64,000 nucleotides of DNA from RGIG3159 sp034927685 (lineage in GTDB: Bacteria; Bacillota; Clostridia; Oscillospirales; Oscillospiraceae), in the NCBI GenBank assembly GCA_034927685.1, contig JAYFPO010000028.1, forward strand, positions 11,124 through 75,123, given 5' to 3'. The position numbers and the translations under genes were made by a program. The notes beneath the pieces are model-generated. The model did not search any database and was not told the origin of the DNA. It saw nothing but the letters and a program-made list of their open reading frames with translations. Positions 6,988 to 16,794 of this stretch are shown piece after piece (within the stretch, counting starts at the first letter, position 1; every line of letters begins with the position of its first letter).

Positions 6988-9900
6988 ATGAAGAAAAAAA
7001 TTCTTGGCGTACTGCTGACAGTCTGTCTTTTGCTGTCGATGATGACGCCAAGCGCGTTTGCGGCAGGGGACAATAACCAGGTTCCGGTGCTGAAGAGCGG
7101 CGTCGCGGCTGCCGCCACGGCGCAGGCGCAGGTGAGCACGGCTTACTTGCTGACGGATTTGCAGAAGGGCAACATTTTCACGGACCCGGACGGGGACAAG
7201 CTGACCTGGGCGAGCTACAGCTATGAGCGCAGCACGGACGGCGGCGCGACCTGGGGCGACCGGATCAGCTTCAGCGAGGCCATTTTTGGCTGGACGAGCC
7301 TGAGCCTGACGGAGACGGCGGCAGGGACATACCTCTATCGCTTTTATGCCAACGACGGCACGGCCGACTCGACGGACACCTGGACGCTGACCCTGAACGT
7401 GGTCGAGCAGGGAATCTGGAACACCACCTTCCATGTGGGCCAGGACATGAACTACGCCGCGAATGGCAACGTCTACCCGATCATCCGGCTGTATCAGACC
7501 GCCGGCGTGGACACCGACGGGGACGGCCAGGATTACATCGGCTGGTTCGTCGTGGACGGGAAGGCGAAATACGTCTTTGATGCGGCGGACTATGCCATCA
7601 CGGCGGATGAAACCTCCTCCACGGGCTACTATGTCGCCTATGAGAACAAGCAATATGAGCTGATCGACTACAAGCCGGTCACGTTTACGGACAGCACCTT
7701 CGGCGTGGACCCGACAACGGGCGTGCCGAGCGGGACGCTGCAGAGCCAGGAAAATAATTTCTTTGCCTCCATCGCCTCCGGCGCCTACAGCTACCGCGCC
7801 TACGGCTACGACGCGGAGACGAAGGACTATACGGTCCGGCTCGGCGGCATGAGCGTCACGATCCCGACCGACAGCAACGTGGACGGCGGCCTCGGCGGCG
7901 GTACGGATCTCTATCTGCGCCTCCAGGGCGTCGGCACGAAGACCCTGAAGAGCGGCACGGCGGGCGACTACTTCGACGCGGACAGCTTCGATACGAAGGT
8001 ATCCTGCCCGATCATGAACTGCACGGCCACCTCCGGCACGGCGTACAAATCCGGCAGCTATACCTATTACGCCTATATGCTGTACGCGGCCGGCAATGCC
8101 TGCCTCTACAATTACTATGCCTTCACGGACGACGACTACACCTTCGCGGAGGGCTATACCGACTGGAGCTTCGGCACCGCCACCAACCGTACCGTCACGG
8201 CAGGCTATACCTCGGCGGGCAACTATAATGTGACGCTGAACCAGGCGGTCGATCTGAGCGTGACGGCCCCGGCGGCGGCGGACGTGGGCATTTTCTTCCA
8301 GTGGAACAACTTCAACACCACGGAGCAGCCCTATGAGACCCGCACGGAGAATGCCGACGGCACCGTGACCTATCTTTACAAGGTGCAGAAAAGCGGCGGC
8401 AACTGGACCTGGCGCGCCAGTATGGACGGCTATGCGACCAAGGCGGGCTGGCTGAACGGCCTCAGCAGCGCCTCGACGCTGGACATCACCTTCGGCGCGG
8501 GCGACGAGACCAATCCGACGACCCACTCCTTCGCGGGCCTCGGCACCACCGTGAGCCGGCGCGACGAGGCGGACATGATGGTGAATGTCGACCCCAGCGG
8601 CTTTCATACCGTTTCGCTGGGCGAGAGCTTCCGCGTGCGGTTCTTCCGCCTGTGGCAGATCATCGACAGCGACGCCGGCAACATCATGATCGAGCCGGAC
8701 TTCAACTATTCAGTGCTCTCCGGCAACGCCTCCATCACGGCGCAGGACGGCGGCAACTCCACGAACCACTGGCTGGATGTGGACCCGACCGGCACCGTCA
8801 TCCTCGCGGCAAATTACGACGCCATCGACGTGGACGAGACCACAAACTCCACGCATGGCGGCCTCTACCCCGCGACCAACCCGGAGCGCACCACGGTCTT
8901 TGTCCTCTCGGACACGGCTGCGGGCACGGCGGACGCAAACCTGGCCTACAACAAGTCCACGTCCGCAGCGACTTCCCGCAGCGCGGACTGGGATTACAAT
9001 TACGACACCTGGTACTACTCCGCGACAGACACCGCGCCGACGCTGGACTTCACGGTGACATCGACGGGCGACGCGGCGGTGCGCTATGCCTACGTCACCA
9101 CGGACGCCGCACTGCAGTCGATCCTGTCCGACTGGAGCACGGCGACGGCGGATGAGACCGGCGGCTACTCCATCGATCTGACGCCGTTCCGCACGGCGGG
9201 GACGGCGGGCGGCACCGTGATCCTGGAGACCACGGACTCGACCGGCGTCAGCTACCGCACGGTGCGCGTGGCCGAGTGCAAAATTACGGTCACAAACGCC
9301 TCCAACCCCGGCGAGGACATCATGCCCGGCAACAGTGTGACGCTGTCCTTCGACGGCCTCTACCGCGGCATCCACAAGATCTCCGGCATTTTTAACCCCA
9401 CCACGTTTTACCTGCGCTACAGCGCGGGCGACACGGAGTACAACGGTGTGCTGGGACAGTATTATCAGATGGACCGGACCACCATTTCACTGACCGTGCC
9501 GGAGGACATCGCCTTCGCGGACGGGGCGGACACGACAACATACGACTTCACAAACGGCTATATCTTTGGCTCCATGTATGCGGCGGCCAACCCGTTTGCC
9601 TACATCTACGCCATGACGGACAGCGGCGTCGGCACCAACTTCAACGCGGTGACCGTCAATGTCATGTTCAGCAAGCTGGCGGACGCGGCGCTGGAGGTCC
9701 ATAAGACCGTGACCTACGACGTCAAACTGGACGTCACGGACGGCAAGGACGCGCTGAGCGGCTGCACAATCGAGGTCAAGGACCCCGACGGCAATGTCGT
9801 CACGCCGGACGAAACCGGCATCTATCAGGATTTGACCTACGGCACCTACCAATACACGGCGACCAAGGCCGGATACGTCAAGCTGACGGACAGCTTCTAT

Positions 9901-12900
9901 CTCGGCGCGGCGACCGCCGACGAGATGGACAAGGACACCGGCCTCGTCACAAAGACCCTCGTGCTCACCGCCGCGGCGGCGGGCGCATGGGACGGCGCGA
10001 CCAAGGCGGAACCCAGCCAGGTTAGCGGCGTCTACCAGATCGGTACCGGCGCGGAGCTTGCCTGGTTTGCAAGCGCGGTGAACGGCGGACAGAGCGCCAT
10101 CTCCGGCGTCCTGACGGCGGATATCGATCTGGCCGGCTACGAATGGACGCCCATCGGCAGCTCGTCGAAGGCCTTCGCGGGCAGCTTCGACGGCGCGGGC
10201 CACCGGGTTTATAACCTGGCCATCCACTACGCGGCCGATACCACGACCGCGCCCTACCTGGGCCTCTTCGGCAGCGTGAAGGGCGCCTCCGACACAAGCC
10301 GGGCGACGCTTCAAAACCTCACGGTGGAGGGCGCGATCACCGCAACCTCCACAAAATCGGTCTCGAGCGCCTATTTGGGCGGCGTCGCCGGCAACGCGGT
10401 CTACGCGAATCTGACCGGCTGCGTGAACAAGGTGAACGTCACGGTGAACCGCGTGCTGGGCAACTGGCAGTATGTGGGCGGCGTTACCGGCTATGCCAGC
10501 AGCGCCGCGCTGACAGGCTGCCGGAACGAGGGCAGTCTTTCCGGATTCAACTACTTGGGCGGCGTCACGGGGTATGCAAGCGGCGCCACGGTTCTCACCG
10601 ACTGCGGGAACAGCGGCAGCATCTCCGGCGGCTCTTATGTGGGCGGCGTCGCCAGCTATCTGACCGGCGGCTCCCAGCTCATCCGCTGCAATAACACCGG
10701 CGCGGTGACGGCCTCCGCGGACTTTGTGGGCGGCCTCGCGGGCTACCTGAACAGCTCCGGCAGCACAGTCACCGGCAGCAACGACATCGGGAGCAGCTAC
10801 AACACGGGCAGCGTGACCGGCGGCTCCTATGTGGGCGGTCTCGCGGGCTATGTGACCGCGAGCGCGAACGCGAACCAGCAGACCCGGGTGGAGGGAAGCT
10901 ACAACGCCGGCGCCGTGAGCGGCACGGGCAATACCGGCTCTGCCATCGGCTCGGTGATGAGCGCCAGCGCGGTCGTCAAAAACCTATTTTGTCTCGCCGG
11001 CTCGGCGGCCAATCCGATCGGCAGCGATGCGGGCGGCCATACCGCGGCCATCCTGACGGACGCGGAACTGAAGGACACGGCTTATACGGAACGCAGTGTG
11101 CTGACGCTGCTCGGCATCGAATTCCAGGCCGACAGCGCGAATCGGAACGGCGGCTATCCCACCCTGCGGTGGCAGACCGGTTCCGCGGCGCCCACGCTCG
11201 AGTCCATGACGATCCTGACCCCGCCGGACAAAACGGCGTACATCGCCGCGGAGGTATTTGACCCCACCGGCATGGTCGTGATGGGCGAGTACACGGACGG
11301 TGTTCGCGCGCTGCTGACGGACTACAGCTGTCCCACAGAGGCATTGGAGAAGGGCGCGACCTCCGTGACCATTACAAGCGGCACAGTGACGGCCCAGGTG
11401 CCGATTACGGTCGCGGGACCGGCGCTGACGAAGGTTGAGATCACGGCCCAGCCGTGCAACACGCTCTACGCCTCAGACGAGGAATTCGACCCGACCGGCA
11501 TGGCGGTCAAGGCCACCTATCAGGATGGCAGTACCGGCACGGTGGCGAAAAAAACCGCGGAAAATGAGGACGGCTATACCTGCGCGCTGGACCACGAAAC
11601 CGGGATCGTCACGGTCTCCTACACCGGCAATGGCGTGACGCAGGAGACGACGCTCACGGTGACCGCTTTGAACAGCGCCGCCCCCAAGGCGGTGGAGGGC
11701 GTCTACCAGCTCGGCAGCGCCAACGACCTCCGCTGGTTCGCGAATCAGGTCAATTGCGCCGGAAACGGCGGGATTGACGCGGTCTTGACGGCGGATATCG
11801 ATCTGACCGGCCTGACGTGGACCCCCATCGGCAGCGAGCAGGCTCCCTACGCGGGCTGCTTCGACGGCGGTGGATATACCATCCGGGGCGTGACAGTCCG
11901 TTACACCGCAACCAGCGACACTGCGCTCTATCAGGGACTCTTCGGATGCGTGATCGGCACGGCGGAAAACCGCGCGGCCATCCGGAACCTCACGGCCGAG
12001 GGCACGGTCACCATTGGCACAAACCTCAGCATCCAAGCGGCATGCAGCGGCGGCGTTTGCGGCTATGCCGAATATGCGGAGCTCTCCTCGATTGTCAACA
12101 GGATCTGCGTCGACAAAACGGCAGACTCCCTGACCGGCGGCCTGGCGGGCATCGGCGGCGTGCTGGGCGAGGCAAGCAACGTCACCGTTGTAAACTGCGG
12201 CAATGAGGCGGCCGTGACGGGCGTCGGCGATTTGGGCGGCGTCGTGGGCAATGCGTATGACGCAACTGTAATCGCGGGCTGCAGCAATACCGGGGATATC
12301 ACTGGGGAAATCATCCAATCCGGCGATTCCGGAAGCGTCGCGCCGGAGAAAATCGGCGGCATCGTCGGGTACCTGTCCGACGAGGCGGTCGTGGAAAACT
12401 GCGAGCAGACCGGCGCGGTGCTCGGCAACAAGGCGGTCGGAGGCATCGTTGGCTGCGCGGACTGCACCGCACAGATTCGGAACAGCTTCAGCACCGGCAC
12501 CGTCACCGGCAGTCTGTTTGACGGTGCGTTTCCAAGCACCGGCGCCATCGGCGCGGTCATCGGCCAGATCGGAAAGGACACCGTGACGGTGGAGAACGTC
12601 TACTTCCTCACGGGCACGGCGGACGCGGCCATCGGCACGGACACTGGCAGCCATACCGCGACGGCGATGACCGCGGAGCAGATCGAGCACCACGACTTCG
12701 TGCGGACGCTGAACGCGAACGCGGGCAGCACGGTATTCTGCGCGGGCGACAAGAGTCCTGTGCTGGCCTGGCAGGGCGGCAAGGCGGTCGGCCCGGTCGA
12801 CTACGGTGATCTGACCGGCGACGGCAAGATCAAGGTGACGGACGTGCTCAACGTGTACGCCTATCTGAACGGCAGCGCGGAATTCACCACGGTCCAGAAA

Positions 12901-13008
12901 CAGTCGGCGGACGTCAATGGCGACGGCAAAGTGAACGCCGCGGACGCGCTGCTGATCTACCGCTATCTGAACGGCGCCATCACGGAATTCCCGGTGGAAG
13001 TCAAATAA
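6988..13008 (+). CDS. Giant secreted surface protein with GLUG repeats, Ig-like domains and C-terminal dockerin
   Basis: About 2006 residues from ATG 6988, after CTAAAGGAGAG. Residues 1-28 are a Sec signal peptide ending AFA-A. Then a cadherin-like domain (FTDPDGDKLTW), long beta-rich regions of unknown type, and a first GLUG block (GGVTGYASSA, GGLAGYV) near residues 1130-1325. Two Big_3-like Ig domains (near 1400-1565; FDPTGMVV, FDPTGMAV) come next, a second GLUG block near 1680-1860, and a type I dockerin in the last 65 residues with two calcium loops (DLTGDGKIKVTD, DVNGDGKVNAAD). No catalytic domain is seen. It is probably a structural or binding part of a cohesin-dockerin complex on the cell surface. 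The riboswitch may control it if transcription passes the hairpin at 6858. Confidence 0.88.
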   Translation: MKKKILGVLLTVCLLLSMMTPSAFAAGDNNQVPVLKSGVAAAATAQAQVSTAYLLTDLQKGNIFTDPDGDKLTWASYSYERSTDGGATWGDRISFSEAIFGWTSLSLTETAAGTYLYRFYANDGTADSTDTWTLTLNVVEQGIWNTTFHVGQDMNYAANGNVYPIIRLYQTAGVDTDGDGQDYIGWFVVDGKAKYVFDAADYAITADETSSTGYYVAYENKQYELIDYKPVTFTDSTFGVDPTTGVPSGTLQSQENNFFASIASGAYSYRAYGYDAETKDYTVRLGGMSVTIPTDSNVDGGLGGGTDLYLRLQGVGTKTLKSGTAGDYFDADSFDTKVSCPIMNCTATSGTAYKSGSYTYYAYMLYAAGNACLYNYYAFTDDDYTFAEGYTDWSFGTATNRTVTAGYTSAGNYNVTLNQAVDLSVTAPAAADVGIFFQWNNFNTTEQPYETRTENADGTVTYLYKVQKSGGNWTWRASMDGYATKAGWLNGLSSASTLDITFGAGDETNPTTHSFAGLGTTVSRRDEADMMVNVDPSGFHTVSLGESFRVRFFRLWQIIDSDAGNIMIEPDFNYSVLSGNASITAQDGGNSTNHWLDVDPTGTVILAANYDAIDVDETTNSTHGGLYPATNPERTTVFVLSDTAAGTADANLAYNKSTSAATSRSADWDYNYDTWYYSATDTAPTLDFTVTSTGDAAVRYAYVTTDAALQSILSDWSTATADETGGYSIDLTPFRTAGTAGGTVILETTDSTGVSYRTVRVAECKITVTNASNPGEDIMPGNSVTLSFDGLYRGIHKISGIFNPTTFYLRYSAGDTEYNGVLGQYYQMDRTTISLTVPEDIAFADGADTTTYDFTNGYIFGSMYAAANPFAYIYAMTDSGVGTNFNAVTVNVMFSKLADAALEVHKTVTYDVKLDVTDGKDALSGCTIEVKDPDGNVVTPDETGIYQDLTYGTYQYTATKAGYVKLTDSFYLGAATADEMDKDTGLVTKTLVLTAAAAGAWDGATKAEPSQVSGVYQIGTGAELAWFASAVNGGQSAISGVLTADIDLAGYEWTPIGSSSKAFAGSFDGAGHRVYNLAIHYAADTTTAPYLGLFGSVKGASDTSRATLQNLTVEGAITATSTKSVSSAYLGGVAGNAVYANLTGCVNKVNVTVNRVLGNWQYVGGVTGYASSAALTGCRNEGSLSGFNYLGGVTGYASGATVLTDCGNSGSISGGSYVGGVASYLTGGSQLIRCNNTGAVTASADFVGGLAGYLNSSGSTVTGSNDIGSSYNTGSVTGGSYVGGLAGYVTASANANQQTRVEGSYNAGAVSGTGNTGSAIGSVMSASAVVKNLFCLAGSAANPIGSDAGGHTAAILTDAELKDTAYTERSVLTLLGIEFQADSANRNGGYPTLRWQTGSAAPTLESMTILTPPDKTAYIAAEVFDPTGMVVMGEYTDGVRALLTDYSCPTEALEKGATSVTITSGTVTAQVPITVAGPALTKVEITAQPCNTLYASDEEFDPTGMAVKATYQDGSTGTVAKKTAENEDGYTCALDHETGIVTVSYTGNGVTQETTLTVTALNSAAPKAVEGVYQLGSANDLRWFANQVNCAGNGGIDAVLTADIDLTGLTWTPIGSEQAPYAGCFDGGGYTIRGVTVRYTATSDTALYQGLFGCVIGTAENRAAIRNLTAEGTVTIGTNLSIQAACSGGVCGYAEYAELSSIVNRICVDKTADSLTGGLAGIGGVLGEASNVTVVNCGNEAAVTGVGDLGGVVGNAYDATVIAGCSNTGDITGEIIQSGDSGSVAPEKIGGIVGYLSDEAVVENCEQTGAVLGNKAVGGIVGCADCTAQIRNSFSTGTVTGSLFDGAFPSTGAIGAVIGQIGKDTVTVENVYFLTGTADAAIGTDTGSHTATAMTAEQIEHHDFVRTLNANAGSTVFCAGDKSPVLAWQGGKAVGPVDYGDLTGDGKIKVTDVLNVYAYLNGSAEFTTVQKQSADVNGDGKVNAADALLIYRYLNGAITEFPVEVK

Positions 13009-13013
13009 TAACC

Positions 13014-13055
13014 GCGCGCGCCGGGCCCGTCAAACGGGTCGGGCCCGGCGCGCGC
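13014..13055 (+). other. GC-rich intergenic hairpin
   Basis: A 16-bp perfect stem (GCGCGCGCCGGGCCCG and its complement) with a 10-base loop, 6 bases after the giant gene. No T-run follows, so a processing or stability element is as likely as a weak terminator. Confidence 0.5.
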
Positions 13056-13105
13056 TCCGTTCACCGCATCCGCGCAGCGAACTTTGACTTGGAAAGGAGT
13101 TCCGG

Positions 13106-14614
13106 ATGAAGAAAAGAATCCTCAGCATCCTGCTGGCGATCTGCCTGCTGCTGACGCTGATGCCCAGCGTCCTGGCGGAGGACACCGCAGCCTGCGAAAT
13201 CTCCGTGCGCGACACGGCGCTGACAGAGAAATCGCTCACGACGGGCGAGCTCTGGACGGTAACGCTCTCCGACGTCTTTACCGACAGCGAGGGCCATGCA
13301 ATGACCTATGCGCTCTCCGGGGTCGATCCCGACGACCAGGTCGGCATCACGGAGGACGGCGTCTTCAAGTTCTCCGTCTCTGCGGCGGGCACCTATACCC
13401 CGACCATCACGGCCACCTGCGCCGGCGATCCCAGCATGACGGCGACCTACTCCCCGACCATCACGGTCACCGCCGCCCAGGAGGGCAGCGAGGACCAGTA
13501 CGACTACGACGAGACGCCGGCCGGTTCGGTGACCGTCACCTTCACGCTGTCGAACGACGGCATTCCCCTGCTGGGCAACGATGAAAATCACACCACACTC
13601 GCAAACCTCACCGTCACGGTCCCGTATTTCGACCTGGCGGAATACGGCCTCGAGGATTACTACCGCTACGGAACGGACGGCGGCTCCGGCGCCTATACGG
13701 GCAGCAACGTCATTGAGCGGCCGACGGCCATGCACCTCTTTCTCTATGTGCTGGAGCGGTATTACATGGGCCTGCCGGCGGACCAGTGCGGCAAGGGTAC
13801 CTCCGGCGTACTGAGCTACGCGCAGGAGACCACGGAACGCTATATGGACGGCAGCGAGGCCTACACCTCCGGCACCTATCAGGCGCTGACATATACCGGC
13901 AGCGCGACCTCCACCTATATGCAGAACTTCTGGGGCCACGACGAGAACCTGATGTATTACCGGAATCATGTCTACCCCCTGATGAGCGCGGGCTGGGGCG
14001 CGACCTCGGACTATATGCTGCTGTCCGACGGCGACACCATCGACGTCGCCATGTTCAGCAACTGGAGCTTCTATACCGGCGGCTTCTTCGCCTGCTTCGA
14101 CCGGAATACTTACACCGCCGAGGCTGGCACGGCCCTTGATTTCAAAACCATGAAGTACGAAACGAGCAGCGTGGCGGAGGGCGGCACGGAGACCATGGAG
14201 CCGGCCACCGGTCTGAACGTCACGGTCTACAATGACCAGTGGCAGAAAATCGGCGATCCGATCACCAGCCAAACGTCAGACTTTTGCTTCACATTTCCCT
14301 CGTCCGGCACCTACTATCTGCTGGCGACGGATCCCAACGGGAAGACCTCGGACGCCGGCAAAGCGCCCGGCACCGCGAAGGTCACCGTTACGGGGGCCGC
14401 GGCGGTCGTCTATGGAGATATTTCCGGCGACGGCAAGATCAAGGCGGCGGACGCGCTCAGCGTGTACGCGTACCTGAACGGCAGCGCGGAGTTCACCGCG
14501 GCCCAGAAGCAGGCGGCGGACGTCAGCGGCGACGGCAAGATCAACGCCAGGGACGCGCTGCTGATCTATCAGTATGTAAACGGAGGCATCACATCCTTCC
14601 CGGCGGAAGGTTAA
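13106..14614 (+). CDS. Secreted dockerin protein with cadherin-like and possible DUF4430-like domain
   Basis: 502 residues, ATG 13106 with GGAAAGGAG upstream. Signal peptide 1-24 (LMPSVLA-E). Residues about 30-122 resemble the cadherin-like domain of the preceding protein (FTDSEGHAMTYALSG). The middle (about 140-340) includes MYYRNHVYP and YMLLSDGDTIDVAMF. This order of a bound-chain turn, VYP and a LSDGD strand is like the DUF4430 signature seen clearly in the protein at 18079, so I suspect a divergent relative. Residues about 440-495 form a type I dockerin (DISGDGKIKAAD, DVSGDGKINARD) nearly identical to that of the upstream protein. Extracellular, probably docked on the cohesin protein encoded next. 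Confidence 0.85.
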   Translation: MKKRILSILLAICLLLTLMPSVLAEDTAACEISVRDTALTEKSLTTGELWTVTLSDVFTDSEGHAMTYALSGVDPDDQVGITEDGVFKFSVSAAGTYTPTITATCAGDPSMTATYSPTITVTAAQEGSEDQYDYDETPAGSVTVTFTLSNDGIPLLGNDENHTTLANLTVTVPYFDLAEYGLEDYYRYGTDGGSGAYTGSNVIERPTAMHLFLYVLERYYMGLPADQCGKGTSGVLSYAQETTERYMDGSEAYTSGTYQALTYTGSATSTYMQNFWGHDENLMYYRNHVYPLMSAGWGATSDYMLLSDGDTIDVAMFSNWSFYTGGFFACFDRNTYTAEAGTALDFKTMKYETSSVAEGGTETMEPATGLNVTVYNDQWQKIGDPITSQTSDFCFTFPSSGTYYLLATDPNGKTSDAGKAPGTAKVTVTGAAAVVYGDISGDGKIKAADALSVYAYLNGSAEFTAAQKQAADVSGDGKINARDALLIYQYVNGGITSFPAEG

Positions 14615-14626
14615 TAAGGAGGAACT

Positions 14627-16666
14627 ATGAAAAAACTGATTTCCCTTGTACTGGCGGTTGCGCTGCTGTGCGCGCTGACGGTACCGGTCGCGGCGGCGAC
14701 CAGCAATGCGCAGTTTTCCCTGCTGGCGGACAAGACCAGCGTGCAGGCGGGCGAGACCGTCCAGGTGGAAGTAAAGCTGGACAAGGACATTACGGATCTT
14801 GGCTGCTTTGAGGTATACGTCTGGTATAACCCGAATCTCTTCGAGTTTACCTCCGCGACCGCAGGCACGTCCTACGCGGCCACCGTGATCGGCAATCCCC
14901 CGCTGGGCAACTATCAGACCGAGTCCCTGTACAAAACGCGCGGCCTGGTGCCCCGCACCGTCAACGGCATCAATGCCGGCAACGCCTTCAGCATGACCGC
15001 CGGCACCGTGGCGACTCTGACCTTCACGGCGAAAACCGACAGTTCCACGGCGGCGGACGCCGCCTTCGTCCTCGTCAATGAGGGCGTTCTGGATACGGTC
15101 GGCGCGGACATCACCGGCGTCACCATGGGCGCGGAGCAGACTGTGGCCGTGAGCCCAGCTTCCGCCGACAGCGCCTATACGGTCAGCATGCCCGCGGATC
15201 AGTCCGTCGTGGTCGGCGGGACCGCGAATGTGGATGTCACCGTCGGCGCCACCGGCTATGAGACCTTCAACGCGGTCGATCTGACCGTGGCATACGACAG
15301 CGCCAGGCTGGAGTTGGCGACCGAGTCCCTTGCCGGCTACACGCTGACGCCCGGCGACGGCACGGTGCGCATCCAGGGCTACGGCGCGGACAAGGCGCTC
15401 GGCAAAGCCTTCACCCTGGGCTTCACCGCGAAGGCGACCGGCGACGCGGCCGTGACCCTGACGAGCGCCAAGGTGGACGTATCGGCGAACGCCATCGCCG
15501 CCGACGCCCCCGAGGCGGCCAAGACCGATGACAGCACCGTCATCACGGTGTGCGGCTACTCGGTCAACCTGAGCGGAGACTTTACCGGCGCGGACGTGGT
15601 CGTCCCGAAGGCGGATTACACCTTCACGGCAAAGGACACGCACTACAATTACGCCGTTACGGCGACCATGAACGGCGTTGCGGCCGCGGTCGTCGACAAC
15701 GGCGACGGCACCTTTACCATTAAAAACGTCACGGGCGCGCTGGCCATCGCGGCAACGAAGACCGCCAAGACCTACGCCGTGACGCCCGGCGGCACCGGCA
15801 GCGGGGACGTGACGGCGGCCGCGACGGCTGCCTACGGCACGGACTACAGCTTCCAGGTGACGCAGCTGCCGGGCTTTGGCTACGGCGTCTCTGTCACCGT
15901 GGGCGGCGCGGCCTATACCGGCTTCTCCGTGAGCGGCAGCACCTACACGATTCCCGGCACGGACGTGACCGACGATATCGCCATCACCGTGACAAAAACC
16001 GCCCTGCCGGTCTCCGGTTATACCGTGCAGTTCGCGGGCAATGCGGCCGGCGACGCCGCGGGCGCGGACAGCGTGCAGCCGAATGAGAGCTACACCTTTA
16101 CCCTGAGCAGAAAAACAGGCTATGACTACGCGGTGTCCGCCACGATGGGCGGCAGCGCCGCGGAGGTTACGGACAACGGGAACGACACCTACACGATCAC
16201 GGGGGTCACGGGCGACCTGGTCGTCACGCTGACCAAGACCGGACAGCGGACCGTGAGCATCTCCGAGTATGTCAAGCTCGACGGCAAATCCATCTTCCTC
16301 GTCAAGGCAGCGGGAACGCTGGAGACCGGTAAGATCTTTGCCTACGGCGGCAGCGCCATGTTCTACTCCGAAAAGTACAGCGCCTACTGCTATCTGACGG
16401 AGACGGCGGACGCGCTGACGGAGCAGGATGCGGCCGCCCAGGTGACGGAGATCGCCGCGACGGCGGAAGCCGTTTCCTACGCGGGCGACGTCAACGGTTC
16501 CGGCAAGCTGGATATCAACGACGCCCAACTCGTCTACGACCTGTACAACGCCAAGTACGACGGCTTTGACACGGTGTCCATGGCCAAGTTCCTGCGCGCC
16601 GATCTGAACGGCTCCGGGAATCTGACGGTGGAGGATGCCGCCGCGGTCGTCAGCGCGATTCACTAA
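14627..16666 (+). CDS. Scaffoldin-like adaptor: two cohesin-like domains plus divergent dockerin
   Basis: 679 residues, ATG 14627 after AAGGAGG. Signal peptide 1-24. Residues about 27-175 read as a cohesin: VQAGETVQVEVKLD, FEVYVWYNPNLFEF. A second cohesin-like unit covers about 185-300 (VVVGGTANVDVTV, FNAVDLTVAYDSARLEL). Three similar beta units follow (about 305-545), each with a GYxxxVxxxG and DNGxxTYTI pattern, then a small domain (KLDGKSIFLVKAAG) and a C-terminal dockerin whose loops (DVNGSGKLDIND, DLNGSGNLTVED) differ from those of the neighbours. With both cohesin and dockerin it can bind partners and be bound itself, as in cellulosome adaptors, but no carbohydrate-active module is present. 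Confidence 0.82.
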   Translation: MKKLISLVLAVALLCALTVPVAAATSNAQFSLLADKTSVQAGETVQVEVKLDKDITDLGCFEVYVWYNPNLFEFTSATAGTSYAATVIGNPPLGNYQTESLYKTRGLVPRTVNGINAGNAFSMTAGTVATLTFTAKTDSSTAADAAFVLVNEGVLDTVGADITGVTMGAEQTVAVSPASADSAYTVSMPADQSVVVGGTANVDVTVGATGYETFNAVDLTVAYDSARLELATESLAGYTLTPGDGTVRIQGYGADKALGKAFTLGFTAKATGDAAVTLTSAKVDVSANAIAADAPEAAKTDDSTVITVCGYSVNLSGDFTGADVVVPKADYTFTAKDTHYNYAVTATMNGVAAAVVDNGDGTFTIKNVTGALAIAATKTAKTYAVTPGGTGSGDVTAAATAAYGTDYSFQVTQLPGFGYGVSVTVGGAAYTGFSVSGSTYTIPGTDVTDDIAITVTKTALPVSGYTVQFAGNAAGDAAGADSVQPNESYTFTLSRKTGYDYAVSATMGGSAAEVTDNGNDTYTITGVTGDLVVTLTKTGQRTVSISEYVKLDGKSIFLVKAAGTLETGKIFAYGGSAMFYSEKYSAYCYLTETADALTEQDAAAQVTEIAATAEAVSYAGDVNGSGKLDINDAQLVYDLYNAKYDGFDTVSMAKFLRADLNGSGNLTVEDAAAVVSAIH

Positions 16667-16682
16667 TTTGCACCGGGTCTGT

Positions 16683-16713
16683 CCCGGAGCGGCGCGAACT
16701 GCGCCGCTCCGGG
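16683..16713 (+). other. GC-rich intergenic hairpin
   Basis: CCCGGAGCGGCGC, a GAACT loop, and its 13-base complement, 16 bases after the adaptor gene. No T-run follows. It may stabilise or separate mRNA segments within the surface operon. Confidence 0.5.
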
Positions 16714-16794
16714 CGGGCCGAGGCCCTTCGGAGCCTCACCGGCGCCGCCAAACTCCGGCGGCGGCGGTGAATCCCCGAAGAAAAAAGGAGAACC

